Part shown: positions 1 to 9,999 of the stretch, piece after piece
How positions within the stretch are numbered: the stretch's first letter is position 1
How the letters are laid out: the number at the start of each line of letters is the position of its first letter
Assembly (NCBI RefSeq): GCF_000170855.1
Contig: NZ_ABCQ01000012.1
Span: forward strand, 49,479 to 113,478
Length of the DNA: 64,000 nucleotides
DNA from: Moritella sp. PE36
GTDB taxonomy: Bacteria > Pseudomonadota > Gammaproteobacteria > Enterobacterales > Moritellaceae
Direction of reading: 5' to 3'
The notes under the pieces: generated by a model
What the model was told of the DNA's origin: nothing
Seen by the model: the letters and a program-made list of their open reading frames with translations, nothing else
Database searches by the model: none
Position numbers and translations under genes: made by a program

Positions 1-123
1 CTATTATGTTTATCAACAAACGCCATATGACTTAAACGATCTATAAATGCCACGAGTGCATGTAGATTAGTATCAAATAATAAGACTCAGGATTGGGTCT
101 GCAGTACATTAACGAGGGATCTT
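1..123 (+). promoter_or_regulatory. metH upstream region
   Basis: Intergenic sequence at the window edge. I see a GAGG Shine-Dalgarno at 114-117, six bases before the metH GTG. A weak inverted repeat (AGACTC at about 83-88 against GGGTCT about six bases later) lies upstream of it. No convincing MetJ or MetR operator is visible; the region may continue left of the window. Confidence 0.4.
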
Positions 124-3100
124 GTGGCGACTATAAAAAATAAACAGCAGCTGGAACAGCAATTAAAACAACGTATCATGCTTATCGATGGCGGCATGGG
201 TACGATGATCCAAGACTATAAATTACAAGAAGCTGATTACCGTGGTGAACGCTTTGCTGACTGGCATTGCGACGTCAAAGGTAACAATGATTTATTGGTA
301 TTAAGTAAGCCACAGCTCATTGCTGACATTCATAAAGAGTACCTCGACGCGGGCGCCGATATTCTTGAAACCAATACCTTCAATGCCACGACTATCGCGA
401 TGGCTGATTATGATATGGAATCATTATCGGCAGAGATTAACCGTGAAGCCGCGCGTATCGCCCGTCAAGTTGCCGATGAAAAAACCGCAGAAAACCCGGA
501 CCGTCCCCGTTTTGTGGCCGGTGTTCTGGGTCCAACTAACCGTACTTGTTCTATTTCACCGGACGTAAATGATCCCGCTTTCCGTAATACCTCTTTTGAT
601 CTTATGGTTGAAGCGTATATCGAATCAACCAAAGCGTTAATCGAAGGCGGTTCCGATATTATTCTCATCGAAACTATCTTTGATACCTTGAATGCTAAAG
701 CGGCGGTCTTTGCGGTTAAAACCGTATTTGAAGAACTTGGCTTTGAATTACCTATTATGATCTCAGGTACCATTACCGATGCCTCGGGTCGTACACTGAC
801 GGGTCAAACCACAGAAGCATTTTATAATTCATTACGCCATGCCGAACCGATCACTTTTGGTCTTAACTGTGCATTAGGCCCGGATGAATTACGTCAATAT
901 GTCGACGAACTATCACGTATCTCAGAAAGTTATGTCACCGCGCATCCTAATGCCGGTTTACCTAATGCGTTCGGTGAATATGATTTAAGCCCGGAAGACA
1001 TGGCTGTGCATATTAAGGAATGGGCTGAAGCCGGCTTCTTAAATATGGTCGGTGGTTGTTGTGGTACCACGCCAGAACATATTAAGGCGATGGCTGATGC
1101 TGTTGAAGGCGTTAAGCCACGTCAATTACCTGAAATCGAAATCGCCTGTCGTTTAAGTGGACTTGAGCCATTAACGATAAAGAAAGACAGCTTGTTTGTT
1201 AACGTCGGTGAACGTACCAACGTTACCGGCTCGGCACGCTTCAAACGTCTGATTAAAGAAGAAAACTACGACGAAGCCCTGCATGTTGCTCTGCAGCAAG
1301 TTGAATCTGGTGCACAGATCATCGATATCAATATGGATGAAGGCATGTTGGATTCGTTGCATTGTATGGAGCGATTTTTAAATCTGGTTGCGTCAGAACC
1401 CGACATTTCGAAAGTGCCTATCATGATCGATTCGTCGAAATGGGAAATTATTGAAGCGGGCCTGAAATGCGTACAGGGCAAAGCGATTGTTAACTCAATC
1501 TCGCTTAAAGAGGGTGAAGATAACTTCCGCCATCAAGCTAAATTAATCCGTCGTTACGGCGCTGCTATGATTGTGATGGCCTTCGATGAAGATGGCCAAG
1601 CGGATACCCAAGAACGTAAGTTTCAAATTTGTAAGCGTTCTTACGACATCCTGGTGAATGAAGTTAATTTCCCGCCGGAAGATATTATTTTCGATCCAAA
1701 TATCTTTGCCGTTGCCACCGGTATTGATGAGCATAATAACTATGCGGTTGATTTCATTGAAGCAGTGAAAGACATTAAACGTGAATTACCGCATGCCATG
1801 ATCTCGGGCGGTGTCTCTAACGTATCCTTCTCGTTCCGTGGTAACAACCCGTTGCGTGAAGCGATCCATGCCGTGTTCTTGTACTACTGTATCCGTGAAG
1901 GCATGGATATGGGTATTGTGAATGCGGGGCAGTTGGCGATCTATGATGATCTGCCGAAAGATCTGTTGGATGGTGTGGAAGATGTGATCCTTAATCGCAA
2001 TGATAATGCCACGGAAGCGCTGCTCGCTCTTGCCGAGAAGTACCGCGATTCAGGTGTTGAAGTCGAAGCTGAAACCCAGGAATGGCGCAGCTTTGAGGTG
2101 AATAAACGTCTAGAGTACGCCTTAATTAAAGGTATTACTGAATTTATCGAAGAAGATACCGAAGAAGCACGCCAACAAGCAACCTTGCCATTAGAAGTGA
2201 TCGAAGGTCCATTGATGGACGGCATGAATGCGGTTGGTGATTTGTTTGGTGCCGGTAAAATGTTCTTACCCCAGGTGGTTAAATCTGCGCGGGTAATGAA
2301 ACGGGCGGTATCTTACTTAAATCCTTACATTGAAGCATCAAAACAAAAAAGTTCGTCAAATGGTCGAATATTATTAGCCACTGTAAAAGGCGACGTTCAC
2401 GATATCGGCAAAAATATTGTCGGCGTGGTGCTGCAGTGTAATAACTATGAGATCGTTGATATGGGCGTGATGGTCTCGTGTGATGATATTCTGAAAAAAG
2501 CAGTGGAAGAAAACTGCGACATTATCGGTCTATCCGGTTTGATCACCCCGTCACTCGATGAAATGGTGCATGTGGCGAAAGAGTGCCAGCGTAAAGGCTT
2601 TAAACTGCCGATCCTGATTGGTGGTGCAACCACATCCAAAGCGCATACCGCGGTGAAGATTGAGCAAAACTATGACGAACCGGTTATCTATGTTTCCAAT
2701 GCATCACGCGCAGTCGGTGTGGTAGCGGCATTATTGTCAGAAACCAAGAAGCCTGAACTTGTCGCGAGAATGGCGAAAGAATACGAGGTGGCGCGTGAGC
2801 AACATGCCCGCAAGCGACCACGTAGTGCTCCGGTAACACTCGAAGTGGCACGTGCCAATAAAGCACCCATTGATTGGGTTAACTATACGCCGCCAGTACC
2901 GAAAACATTGGGTGTGAAAAAATACATTAGTTACTCGATTGCGGAATTGCGCAAATACATCGATTGGACACCGTTCTTCATGACTTGGACTCTGGCGGGT
3001 AAATATCCGCGTATTCTTACCGATGAAGTGGTTGGTGTCGAAGCGACCAGTTTATTTAATGACGCAAATGACATGCTGGATCGTTTAGAAGAAGGTGGCG

Positions 3101-3843
3101 CTGGGCTTGAAGGCGTGCCTGACGATTATAAAATATCTGTAAATGGCGTGATTGGTTTATTCCCTGCTAATACGGTAAATGACGATACTATCGAAGTATA
3201 TACCGATGAAACGCGGTCACAGGTATTAACCAAACTGGAGCACCTACGTCAGCAAACCAAGAAAAAACCAGGGCAGTACAATAATAGCCTTGCTGATTTT
3301 GTGGCGCCGAAAGATTCAGGTAAGTTTGATTATATTGGCGCATTTGCCGTTACTGGTGGTATTGGTGAAGATGACGTAGCGAATTACTTCAAAGGTATTG
3401 AAGATGATTACAACGCGATTCTGATCCAGTCTGTGTGTGACCGTTTAGCGGAAGCGATGGCCGAGCGTCTACATGAACTCGTACGTAAAGAAGAGTGGGG
3501 GTTCACGCAGACCGAAGAGTGGAGTAACGATGACCTGATCCGTGAGAAGTACCAAGGTATTCGTCCGGCACCGGGTTATGCAGCCTGTCCTGAGCATACC
3601 GAGAAGGGTACGATCTGGGAGTTGCTAGATCCAGACAGTATCGGTATGAAGCTCACCTCTTCGTATGCAATGTGGCCGGGTGCGGCGGTATCTGGGTTGA
3701 TATTTTCCCATCCTGAATCGCGTTATTTTGCGGTTGCCTCGATTCAAGAAGACCAAGTGAAAGATTATGCAGAGCGTAAAAACATGACGCTTGAAGAAGC
3801 CGAACGTTGGTTAGGGCCTAACTTAGGATATGCGCCTGATTAA
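124..3843 (+). CDS. metH: Cobalamin-dependent methionine synthase MetH
   Basis: Transfers a methyl group from 5-methyltetrahydrofolate to homocysteine through methylcobalamin; cytosolic, last step of methionine synthesis. At 1239 aa it has the full four-module length (E. coli about 1227). Seen in order: homocysteine module with zinc ligands Cys249 and Cys312-Cys313 ([10 protein letters not shown]); folate module beginning near [11 protein letters not shown] (about 365); cobalamin module with DVHDIGKN, whose His759 is the lower axial ligand; AdoMet reactivation module with [12 protein letters not shown] at about 1147. The start is GTG at 124 with GAGG six bases upstream. It is monocistronic, ending at a terminator shared with the convergent transporter gene. 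Confidence 0.98.
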   Translation: MATIKNKQQLEQQLKQRIMLIDGGMGTMIQDYKLQEADYRGERFADWHCDVKGNNDLLVLSKPQLIADIHKEYLDAGADILETNTFNATTIAMADYDMESLSAEINREAARIARQVADEKTAENPDRPRFVAGVLGPTNRTCSISPDVNDPAFRNTSFDLMVEAYIESTKALIEGGSDIILIETIFDTLNAKAAVFAVKTVFEELGFELPIMISGTITDASGRTLTGQTTEAFYNSLRHAEPITFGLNCALGPDELRQYVDELSRISESYVTAHPNAGLPNAFGEYDLSPEDMAVHIKEWAEAGFLNMVGGCCGTTPEHIKAMADAVEGVKPRQLPEIEIACRLSGLEPLTIKKDSLFVNVGERTNVTGSARFKRLIKEENYDEALHVALQQVESGAQIIDINMDEGMLDSLHCMERFLNLVASEPDISKVPIMIDSSKWEIIEAGLKCVQGKAIVNSISLKEGEDNFRHQAKLIRRYGAAMIVMAFDEDGQADTQERKFQICKRSYDILVNEVNFPPEDIIFDPNIFAVATGIDEHNNYAVDFIEAVKDIKRELPHAMISGGVSNVSFSFRGNNPLREAIHAVFLYYCIREGMDMGIVNAGQLAIYDDLPKDLLDGVEDVILNRNDNATEALLALAEKYRDSGVEVEAETQEWRSFEVNKRLEYALIKGITEFIEEDTEEARQQATLPLEVIEGPLMDGMNAVGDLFGAGKMFLPQVVKSARVMKRAVSYLNPYIEASKQKSSSNGRILLATVKGDVHDIGKNIVGVVLQCNNYEIVDMGVMVSCDDILKKAVEENCDIIGLSGLITPSLDEMVHVAKECQRKGFKLPILIGGATTSKAHTAVKIEQNYDEPVIYVSNASRAVGVVAALLSETKKPELVARMAKEYEVAREQHARKRPRSAPVTLEVARANKAPIDWVNYTPPVPKTLGVKKYISYSIAELRKYIDWTPFFMTWTLAGKYPRILTDEVVGVEATSLFNDANDMLDRLEEGGAGLEGVPDDYKISVNGVIGLFPANTVNDDTIEVYTDETRSQVLTKLEHLRQQTKKKPGQYNNSLADFVAPKDSGKFDYIGAFAVTGGIGEDDVANYFKGIEDDYNAILIQSVCDRLAEAMAERLHELVRKEEWGFTQTEEWSNDDLIREKYQGIRPAPGYAACPEHTEKGTIWELLDPDSIGMKLTSSYAMWPGAAVSGLIFSHPESRYFAVASIQEDQVKDYAERKNMTLEEAERWLGPNLGYAPD

Positions 3844-3940
3844 TCTGTAGAGTTTGAACCGTATTGATTAAACACGCTCTGTTAATAATAGCAGGCTTAG
3901 TTTAATGAATACTCGGTGATAGCTGGTGTTCTTACAGAAT

Positions 3941-3980
3941 AAAAAATGCCCGTAAGTGAATTAACTATACGGGCATTTTT
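3941..3980. terminator. Bidirectional terminator, metH / DMT transporter
   Basis: AAAAAATGCCCGTA pairs with the ATACGGGCATTTTT that follows, with A and T runs on the outer sides. It can therefore serve both convergent genes. Confidence 0.85.
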
Positions 3981-4016
3981 ATATCTTCCTATCAGCGATA
4001 GACCTGCTAGTAATTA

Positions 4017-4925
4017 TTAATTTACCGGCAATGACTGCACTTTAGTGCGTACCAGCAAGGGCTTCTTACGTTGGGTTAATACATTGCCTAATATCACCAA
4101 TACCAGTCCCAGCGTTGAATACAGCGTCCAATGATAATCTTCAAATACCGCAGAGACACTCAAGGCTACAACCGGGGTGATGACTAAGATATACGCAGCA
4201 TTACTGGCGCCTAGACGATCGACTAAGATAAGATAAAAGGTAAAGCCAAGTACCGATGCCGGAATGGCGAGATACAATAAACTGCCGATGTATTGTGTCG
4301 TCATCGTAAATTCAAACGAGATGCCACGGACTAAGATAATCACTAATAGTGCAATACAGCCATAAACCATGGCATAGCTGGTGGCGGTAAAGGGCTGCAC
4401 ATTATTCTTGGTATTACGTATGCTCAGCATATTACCAATCGAGAAACACCAGGTGCCAAGTAGGGCAAATAACAGACCGTACAAAGTATCTTGCGACCAA
4501 TCTGTTTGCAGTAAATCACTCGCAAACAACAAGCTAATACCGGCAAGTCCAAGTATGGCACCGAACCAAAAATTAGCATTGATTTGGGTTTTGTAAAACA
4601 GCTTACTGTGAAAAGCGTTGAATACCGGTGCGCTTGCCATAAACACCGCCACTAAACCACTGGGTATATACAAAGTCGCGCTGTAAAAGGCGAGGAAATT
4701 ACAACAGAATAAACACACGCCTTGCAGTGCCAAAAAAGCATGGTCTTTACGTTTTACGGGTTGCAGTTTGCCCCAAAGTTTACCGATAACAAACATGACC
4801 GCTGCCGCAATTGCAAAGCGGTAAAAGATTGAGACTTCCATCGGCACATCACCGTGTTGCCACTTGATTGATATCCATGAAAAACCCCAAATAAATATCA
4901 TTGAAACATAGAGTAATGCTGACAT
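4017..4925 (-). CDS. DMT-superfamily (EamA) transporter
   Basis: Inner-membrane protein of 302 aa with about ten hydrophobic segments arranged as two EamA repeats, the usual layout of drug/metabolite exporters such as RhtA or YedA. The N-terminus (IWGFSWISIKW) carries the typical EamA start motif. The substrate cannot be read from sequence; relatives export amino acids or other metabolites. AAGGAA precedes the ATG at 4925. It diverges from an AraC-type regulator gene, which probably controls it. Confidence 0.85.
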   Translation of the reverse strand: MSALLYVSMIFIWGFSWISIKWQHGDVPMEVSIFYRFAIAAAVMFVIGKLWGKLQPVKRKDHAFLALQGVCLFCCNFLAFYSATLYIPSGLVAVFMASAPVFNAFHSKLFYKTQINANFWFGAILGLAGISLLFASDLLQTDWSQDTLYGLLFALLGTWCFSIGNMLSIRNTKNNVQPFTATSYAMVYGCIALLVIILVRGISFEFTMTTQYIGSLLYLAIPASVLGFTFYLILVDRLGASNAAYILVITPVVALSVSAVFEDYHWTLYSTLGLVLVILGNVLTQRKKPLLVRTKVQSLPVN

Positions 4926-5092
4926 AGCGGTTCCTTCTTTATTACGACCACAATTAATTAGTCTGCATTATGCAGGTATTCTGATGTCGGAAATATCACG
5001 ATGTCGGTAAAACTAACACAATATTGCGGTTTAATGATTAGCCTGATCACGGTATCAGTTGAGCAATCTGCCATTAATGGTAATATTTTGTT

Positions 5093-6010
5093 ATGCCGTT
5101 AATAAAACCAGTAATGGACCAACAGCTGGATATTGCCTTATCTCAACTTGAGCCCAGTGCAACTAGCTTCGAACAATCGACCAGTAAGATCTGTTTACGA
5201 CAAACGTCGTTAACGGATGCACTGTCGTGGGCGCATTATCAAAATGAACATGACCGCTTATATTATGTGAATAATAAGCAGCACACGTTGAGTTTGTACA
5301 TGTCTGGCGGTTATGAAACCCACCGTACTGATGTGAATTCTGGGTTTGGCGCGCCAGGTAAATTTTGCCTGATGCCAAAAGATTCTGAAAGTCATTGGCA
5401 ACTGGGGCAAACACAGCAATTCATGCACTTATATTTTAGTGATGATTACCTCAAACAGCTGGCGCTGAAAGTATTTGATATTGATCCGCGGATGTTACAG
5501 CTGCCGGAATTAACCTTTACCAATGATGCTGCTACCGAAGCCTTGTTTCGTCATTGCATGGCGACCAGTGATTGGCAGAGCGGACATGATCACCTTGCGA
5601 TGGAACAAGTGACGAATACTATCTTAGTGTCGATGCTGCAGAATATGGGCATCACTAAATTAACCACCGCGGTGAAAGGTGGCTTATCACCAAAGGTTGC
5701 AGCGTTAGTGTGTGATTATATGCAGGCTAACTTCCATCGTCAGGTTTATCTTGCCGAACTGGCTGACTTAGCGCAACTGAGTGAATATCATTTTTGTCGG
5801 ATGTTTAAACAAAGCATGGCACAAACACCACAAGCTTATTTATTGGCGGTTCGCATAGAACAAGTGAAGTTACGTGTATGCAATGGGCAGGTCAGTATGG
5901 CTGATATAGCGTTGCAGTGTGGCTTTGCTAACCAAAGCCACATGGGGCGCTACTTTAAAAAACTGGTGGGTATATCACCACGCCAATACCGTCAGTTAAG
6001 TACGAATTAA
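5093..6010 (+). CDS. AraC-family transcriptional regulator
   Basis: 305 aa. Residues from about 1 to 180 form an effector-binding region without clear motifs. The last 100 residues contain the two helix-turn-helix units of the AraC family (YLAELADLAQLSEYHF and MADIALQCGFANQSH, followed by YFKKLVGISPRQYR). The upstream SD is weak, and an in-frame ATG at 5114 is an alternative start. Divergence from the DMT transporter (167 bp gap) suggests local control of export; the inducer is unknown. Confidence 0.9.
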   Translation: MPLIKPVMDQQLDIALSQLEPSATSFEQSTSKICLRQTSLTDALSWAHYQNEHDRLYYVNNKQHTLSLYMSGGYETHRTDVNSGFGAPGKFCLMPKDSESHWQLGQTQQFMHLYFSDDYLKQLALKVFDIDPRMLQLPELTFTNDAATEALFRHCMATSDWQSGHDHLAMEQVTNTILVSMLQNMGITKLTTAVKGGLSPKVAALVCDYMQANFHRQVYLAELADLAQLSEYHFCRMFKQSMAQTPQAYLLAVRIEQVKLRVCNGQVSMADIALQCGFANQSHMGRYFKKLVGISPRQYRQLSTN

Positions 6011-6048
6011 TGGATTTCAGCTTGTACTTTAGTAACTGTATTATTAAG

Positions 6049-6666
6049 TTATTGCTGACGCTGATACAATTCAAAACAAACTTGTCCTGCTTGTTTTTCT
6101 TTTAAGATAGCCCAATTAGCGGGCAACTTAACTTGATTCAATTCTTTCTCACGCTCGATATAAATCACCGCATCAGCACTTAACCAATTGTTTGCTTCCA
6201 GCTTGGCACAGCAGTCTTCCAGTAAGTCTTGACGGAAAGGTGGGTCGATAAATATTAAGTCATAGCCTAGTGCTGGAGCTTGGGTCGATACTTGAGTCGG
6301 TGTTTTGGTTAACAATTGCAGTGTATCGCCACGTACTAATTGGGCATTATCGGCTTTTAACAAATGAATGTTTTGTTGTAGCTGCGTCGCTGCGCCGGCG
6401 TCTTTTTCAAACAGTAGGCCAGTTTCAGCATAGCGGGATAAGGCTTCAAAGATTAACCCGCCACTGCCAGCAAACAGATCTAAACAATGACTGTCACGGA
6501 CATAGGGGGATAACCAGTTAAATACGGTTTCTTTTATCCGGTCGGTGGTCGGGCGTAGACCAATAACATCTTTAACTGGGAGTTTTCGGCCGCGCCATTG
6601 GCCACTGATGATCCGAATGTGTCCAGAAGGACGTTGATTTTGTTGTTTTGTGCTAGATTTTGCCAT
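6049..6666 (-). CDS. rsmD: 16S rRNA (guanine(966)-N2)-methyltransferase RsmD
   Basis: Methylates G966 of 16S rRNA in the assembled 30S subunit using AdoMet. Visible motifs are DLFAGSGG (residues 63-70, AdoMet binding) and DPPF (141-144, catalytic). I start at the ATG at 6666 (205 aa, starting MAKSSTKQQ). The frame stays open for 15 more codons to 6711, but the protein then gains a leader foreign to the family. It diverges from ftsY, the usual gammaproteobacterial arrangement. Confidence 0.93.
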   Translation of the reverse strand: MAKSSTKQQNQRPSGHIRIISGQWRGRKLPVKDVIGLRPTTDRIKETVFNWLSPYVRDSHCLDLFAGSGGLIFEALSRYAETGLLFEKDAGAATQLQQNIHLLKADNAQLVRGDTLQLLTKTPTQVSTQAPALGYDLIFIDPPFRQDLLEDCCAKLEANNWLSADAVIYIEREKELNQVKLPANWAILKEKQAGQVCFELYQRQQ

Positions 6667-6767
6667 AGTAATTCTTTGTCTGGACAGAAAGGTGATAATA
6701 TATGTCAACATATTGATATTGGGTCATTGTAGCAGTTCAAGACTGGCGAAAGTAAGGTTTTCTAAAA

Positions 6768-8123
6768 ATGGCAAAAAAAAGCATAAAAAATTGGTTTGGT
6801 TTCGGTAAAAAAGAAGCAAACAACACGGATGAAGACAAAGTTAACACTGAAGTACTGGTTGCTAGTGATGACGAGAGTGGCGACGAAAAAGCGCGTCGTA
6901 GAGCAGCTGACTTACAACTTATCGCTGACTTCGAAAAAAGCAGTGCAACAACGGCTGATGACCATACTGTTACTGAAGCAAATATAGTAGTGACTGATGC
7001 TAATGTAGTTGCGACTGAAACTAACATCATTGTTGCTGAACCTGAAGTAGCTGCAGTTGAGCCTGAAACCGTCGAGTCTGAGAATTCTGAACTCGCGGTA
7101 ACAGAGCAAAACCCTGTTACGCAAGCTGAAGTGATTAAAGATGCTCCTGCGGATATTCAAACAGCGGGTTCTGAAGTAGATGAACCTGTTAATAAAGACA
7201 AATTCTTTACTCGTTTAAAGCGTGGTTTATCACGTACCAAGGGTAATATCGGTAGTGGCTTTAAAAGCTTTTTCCGTGGCAAGCATATCGATGATGACTT
7301 ATTTGAAGAACTTGAAGAGCAGTTATTGATTGCCGATTTGGGTGTCGCAACAACCAAACGTATTATTGATAATCTAACGCAACAAGCATCACGTAAACAA
7401 TTAAAAGATGCTGAAGCGCTGTACGATATCTTGAAAAAAGATATGGCGGATATGTTGCACAAAGTTGAGCAGCCGCTAGTGATTGACAGTAACAACAAGC
7501 CACACGTGATCTTAATGGTTGGTGTGAACGGTGTTGGTAAAACCACGACTATCGGCAAGATGGCGAAGAAATTCCAAGCTGAAGGTAAATCGGTAATGCT
7601 AGCGGCAGGTGATACATTCCGTGCTGCCGCTGTTGAGCAGTTACAAGTATGGGGGGATCGTAACGGCATCCCTGTGGTTGCCCAACACACTGGCGCAGAT
7701 AGTGCCTCGGTATTATTTGATGCGATGCAGTCGGCAACCGCGAAAGACGTAGATGTGCTGATCGCCGATACTGCGGGTCGTTTGCAAAATAAAGCGCACT
7801 TGATGGATGAACTGAAGAAAGTCGTCCGCGTCATGCGCAAACACGATGCAACTGCGCCACACGAGATCATGTTAACGATTGATGCGGGTACGGGGCAAAA
7901 TGCCTTGAGCCAAGCGCAGCTGTTTAAAGAGGCTGTGGGTCTTACCGGCATTACTATCACCAAGTTAGATGGTACGGCTAAAGGTGGCGTTATCTTTGCC
8001 GTGGCAGATAAATTTGAGATCCCAATCCGTTTTATCGGCATTGGTGAAGGTATTGATGATTTACGTACCTTCAACTCGGAAGAGTTTATTGAAGCGCTGT
8101 TTAGTAGCGAAGATAAAAAATAA
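6768..8123 (+). CDS. ftsY: Signal recognition particle receptor FtsY
   Basis: GTPase that docks SRP-ribosome complexes at the inner membrane for cotranslational insertion. The 451 aa include an acidic, Val/Ala/Glu-rich N-terminal A domain (about 1-145) with near-repeats such as TEANIVVTDANVVATETN. The NG domain follows, with Walker A GVNGVGKTTT (from 252), DTAGR (from 334) and TKLDG (from 398). It is the first gene of the ftsYEX cluster, with TAAGG at 6753-6757 before the ATG. Confidence 0.98.
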   Translation: MAKKSIKNWFGFGKKEANNTDEDKVNTEVLVASDDESGDEKARRRAADLQLIADFEKSSATTADDHTVTEANIVVTDANVVATETNIIVAEPEVAAVEPETVESENSELAVTEQNPVTQAEVIKDAPADIQTAGSEVDEPVNKDKFFTRLKRGLSRTKGNIGSGFKSFFRGKHIDDDLFEELEEQLLIADLGVATTKRIIDNLTQQASRKQLKDAEALYDILKKDMADMLHKVEQPLVIDSNNKPHVILMVGVNGVGKTTTIGKMAKKFQAEGKSVMLAAGDTFRAAAVEQLQVWGDRNGIPVVAQHTGADSASVLFDAMQSATAKDVDVLIADTAGRLQNKAHLMDELKKVVRVMRKHDATAPHEIMLTIDAGTGQNALSQAQLFKEAVGLTGITITKLDGTAKGGVIFAVADKFEIPIRFIGIGEGIDDLRTFNSEEFIEALFSSEDKK

Positions 8124-8225
8124 CGCGAGCAGTATATTTACCTACATACTCATCGTTAATTCGGTGAGTATTGTATTTCACTATTCTAGATTTCTATACG
8201 AGCACACACCAAGGACGCGGTCATC

Positions 8226-8897
8226 ATGATTCGGTTTGATAATGTATCTAAAGTTTACCCTGGCAGTCTCTGCGCATTACAGAAAGTTAATTTTCATCTT
8301 GAGAAAGGTGAAATGGCCTTTTTAACAGGACCTTCTGGCGCCGGTAAAAGTACCTTATTAAAACTAATTAGCATGTTAGAACGACCAAGCGCAGGCGATG
8401 TTATCCTTAATGGTCGCAATGTCAGTAAGATCAATAAAGCTGACATTCCCTTTCTACGCCGTGATATTGGTATCATTTTTCAAGATCACCGACTACTCGT
8501 CGACCGTACCATTTTTGATAATGTTGCATTGCCTTTGATTATCAAGGGTTATACCGCGAAACAAGTTAAAAATAGGGTGTTGGCGGCATTAGATAAAGTG
8601 GGTTTATACAATAAAGCCAAGTGCTATCCACCGATGCTTTCTGGTGGTGAGCAACAACGGGTGGGTATTGCCAGGGCGATTATTTCTCGCCCCAAATTGT
8701 TGCTTGCGGATGAACCCACGGGTAATTTAGACCCGCAGTTATCAATGGAAATCATCAAGTTATTTGAAGAATTTAACCGTACTGGTACCTCAGTATTGAT
8801 TGCTACTCATGATTTGGGCTTGATTGCTAAAATGCGTTATCGCACCTTACGTATTAAGGCTGGTGAGATGTGTAATGACGAGTTACAAGGGATTTAA
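8226..8897 (+). CDS. ftsE: Cell division ATP-binding protein FtsE
   Basis: ABC ATPase of the FtsEX complex, which couples the divisome to activation of septal peptidoglycan amidases. Its 223 aa are the standard length. Walker A GPSGAGKST is at 35-43, the signature LSGGEQQR at 138-145, and Walker B plus D-loop LLADEPTGNLD at about 159-169. Its stop codon is one base from the ftsX ATG, so the two are translationally coupled. Confidence 0.97.
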   Translation: MIRFDNVSKVYPGSLCALQKVNFHLEKGEMAFLTGPSGAGKSTLLKLISMLERPSAGDVILNGRNVSKINKADIPFLRRDIGIIFQDHRLLVDRTIFDNVALPLIIKGYTAKQVKNRVLAALDKVGLYNKAKCYPPMLSGGEQQRVGIARAIISRPKLLLADEPTGNLDPQLSMEIIKLFEEFNRTGTSVLIATHDLGLIAKMRYRTLRIKAGEMCNDELQGI

Positions 8898-8898
8898 T

Positions 8899-9858
8899 AT
8901 GAACAAGCAACCCAACAAACCTGATGCTACCTTAATTAAACGTATTCAAATTCGTTGCCAGCAGCATATTCATCAAGCTATATCGAGCTTGGCAGATGTG
9001 TGGCGTACGCCGATTGCATCATTGATGACCATGTTGGTACTCGGGGTTAGTTTAGCCTTACCCAGCACCTTGTACGTGGTATTAAAAAATAGCCAAGCAG
9101 TAAGCCAGGAATGGAGCAGTCCGACAGACATTAATTTATTCTTAAAAAAAGATTTACCTGAGTCTCGTTATAAAAATTTACTGCATCGCTTAAAGACCTA
9201 CAAAGAGGTTGATAGCTTTGAGTACATTTCCAAAGAACAGGGCATGGAAGAATTTAAGCGTACTTCTGGGTTAGTATCGGCATTAACCCTGTTAGACCAT
9301 AACCCATTACCGGCCGTCGTCGTGGTCACTCCTAAGCCTTATTACCGCAGTTCCATTGCCGCACAAGAGTTACTGGCTAAGCTAGAGCGTGAGCCTGAGG
9401 TGCAACAGGGTAAGCTGGATATTATGTGGTTAGCACGGTTAGAAGGGATTATTTCTATTTTTAGTGATGCCGTGTTAGTTGTTTCAGTTCTATTATTAAG
9501 TTCAGTATTATTAATTACTGGCAATACCATCCGCTTAAATATTTTATCTAACCGTGCTGAAATTGAAGTATTAAAATTAATTGGCGCGACCAATGCATTT
9601 GTGCAACGACCATTTTTATATACCGGATTTTGGTATGGCGCTATCGGTGGTATTTTAGCTTGGTTAGTGACTATATTTATGGTGTATTGGATGGAAGATA
9701 CCGTGCTCAACCTTGCTCAGTTATATAATACCGAGTTTAGTATTGAGGGGTTAGTATTTAACGAGGTCATGTTGTTGTTTATTACCGCGATTGGTATGGG
9801 ATTGAGCTCAGCCGCTATTTCTGTTAATTACTATATTGCTAAAATTGAACCTAGCTAA
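8899..9858 (+). CDS. ftsX: Cell division protein FtsX
   Basis: Inner-membrane partner of FtsE that transmits ATPase activity to periplasmic EnvC-type amidase activators. The 319 aa from the ATG at 8899 contain one N-terminal membrane segment (about 39-61), a periplasmic domain, and three C-terminal segments. The SD AAGGGA lies in the end of ftsE. The frame is open back to 8824, but that would overlap ftsE by 74 bases. The 3' end is the first unit of a 27-bp imperfect tandem repeat. Confidence 0.95.
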   Translation: MNKQPNKPDATLIKRIQIRCQQHIHQAISSLADVWRTPIASLMTMLVLGVSLALPSTLYVVLKNSQAVSQEWSSPTDINLFLKKDLPESRYKNLLHRLKTYKEVDSFEYISKEQGMEEFKRTSGLVSALTLLDHNPLPAVVVVTPKPYYRSSIAAQELLAKLEREPEVQQGKLDIMWLARLEGIISIFSDAVLVVSVLLLSSVLLITGNTIRLNILSNRAEIEVLKLIGATNAFVQRPFLYTGFWYGAIGGILAWLVTIFMVYWMEDTVLNLAQLYNTEFSIEGLVFNEVMLLFITAIGMGLSSAAISVNYYIAKIEPS

Positions 9859-9918
9859 TAGATCGCTAAACTTGAAGCAAGTTAGTAGATCACTAAAGTT
9901 GAATCGAGTGAATAGAAA
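9838..9918 (+). repeat. 27-bp imperfect tandem repeat over the ftsX stop
   Basis: Three 27-bp units at 9838-9864, 9865-9891 and 9892-9918. Read in the ftsX frame they give AKIEPS-stop, AKLEAS-stop and TKVESSE-stop. The end of ftsX, stop included, has been copied twice downstream and then diverged. Confidence 0.8.
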
Positions 9919-9999
9919 ATTGTACTGGTACCAGAGCAAATTGGATCTGGTTAATATAAATTACAGCGCTGATTTGCGCTATTGCAGTAAGTGACGTCA

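Noticed and set aside
77..100. Possible MetJ box before metH
   Set aside because: Only an imperfect AGACTC/GGGTCT inverted repeat is present, not tandem AGACGTCT-like 8-mers.
7157..8074. 305-codon open frame antisense to ftsY
   Set aside because: Composition is a mirror of the ftsY coding strand (Ser/Ala/Pro/Cys-rich), no SD or recognisable domain, and ftsY is unambiguous.
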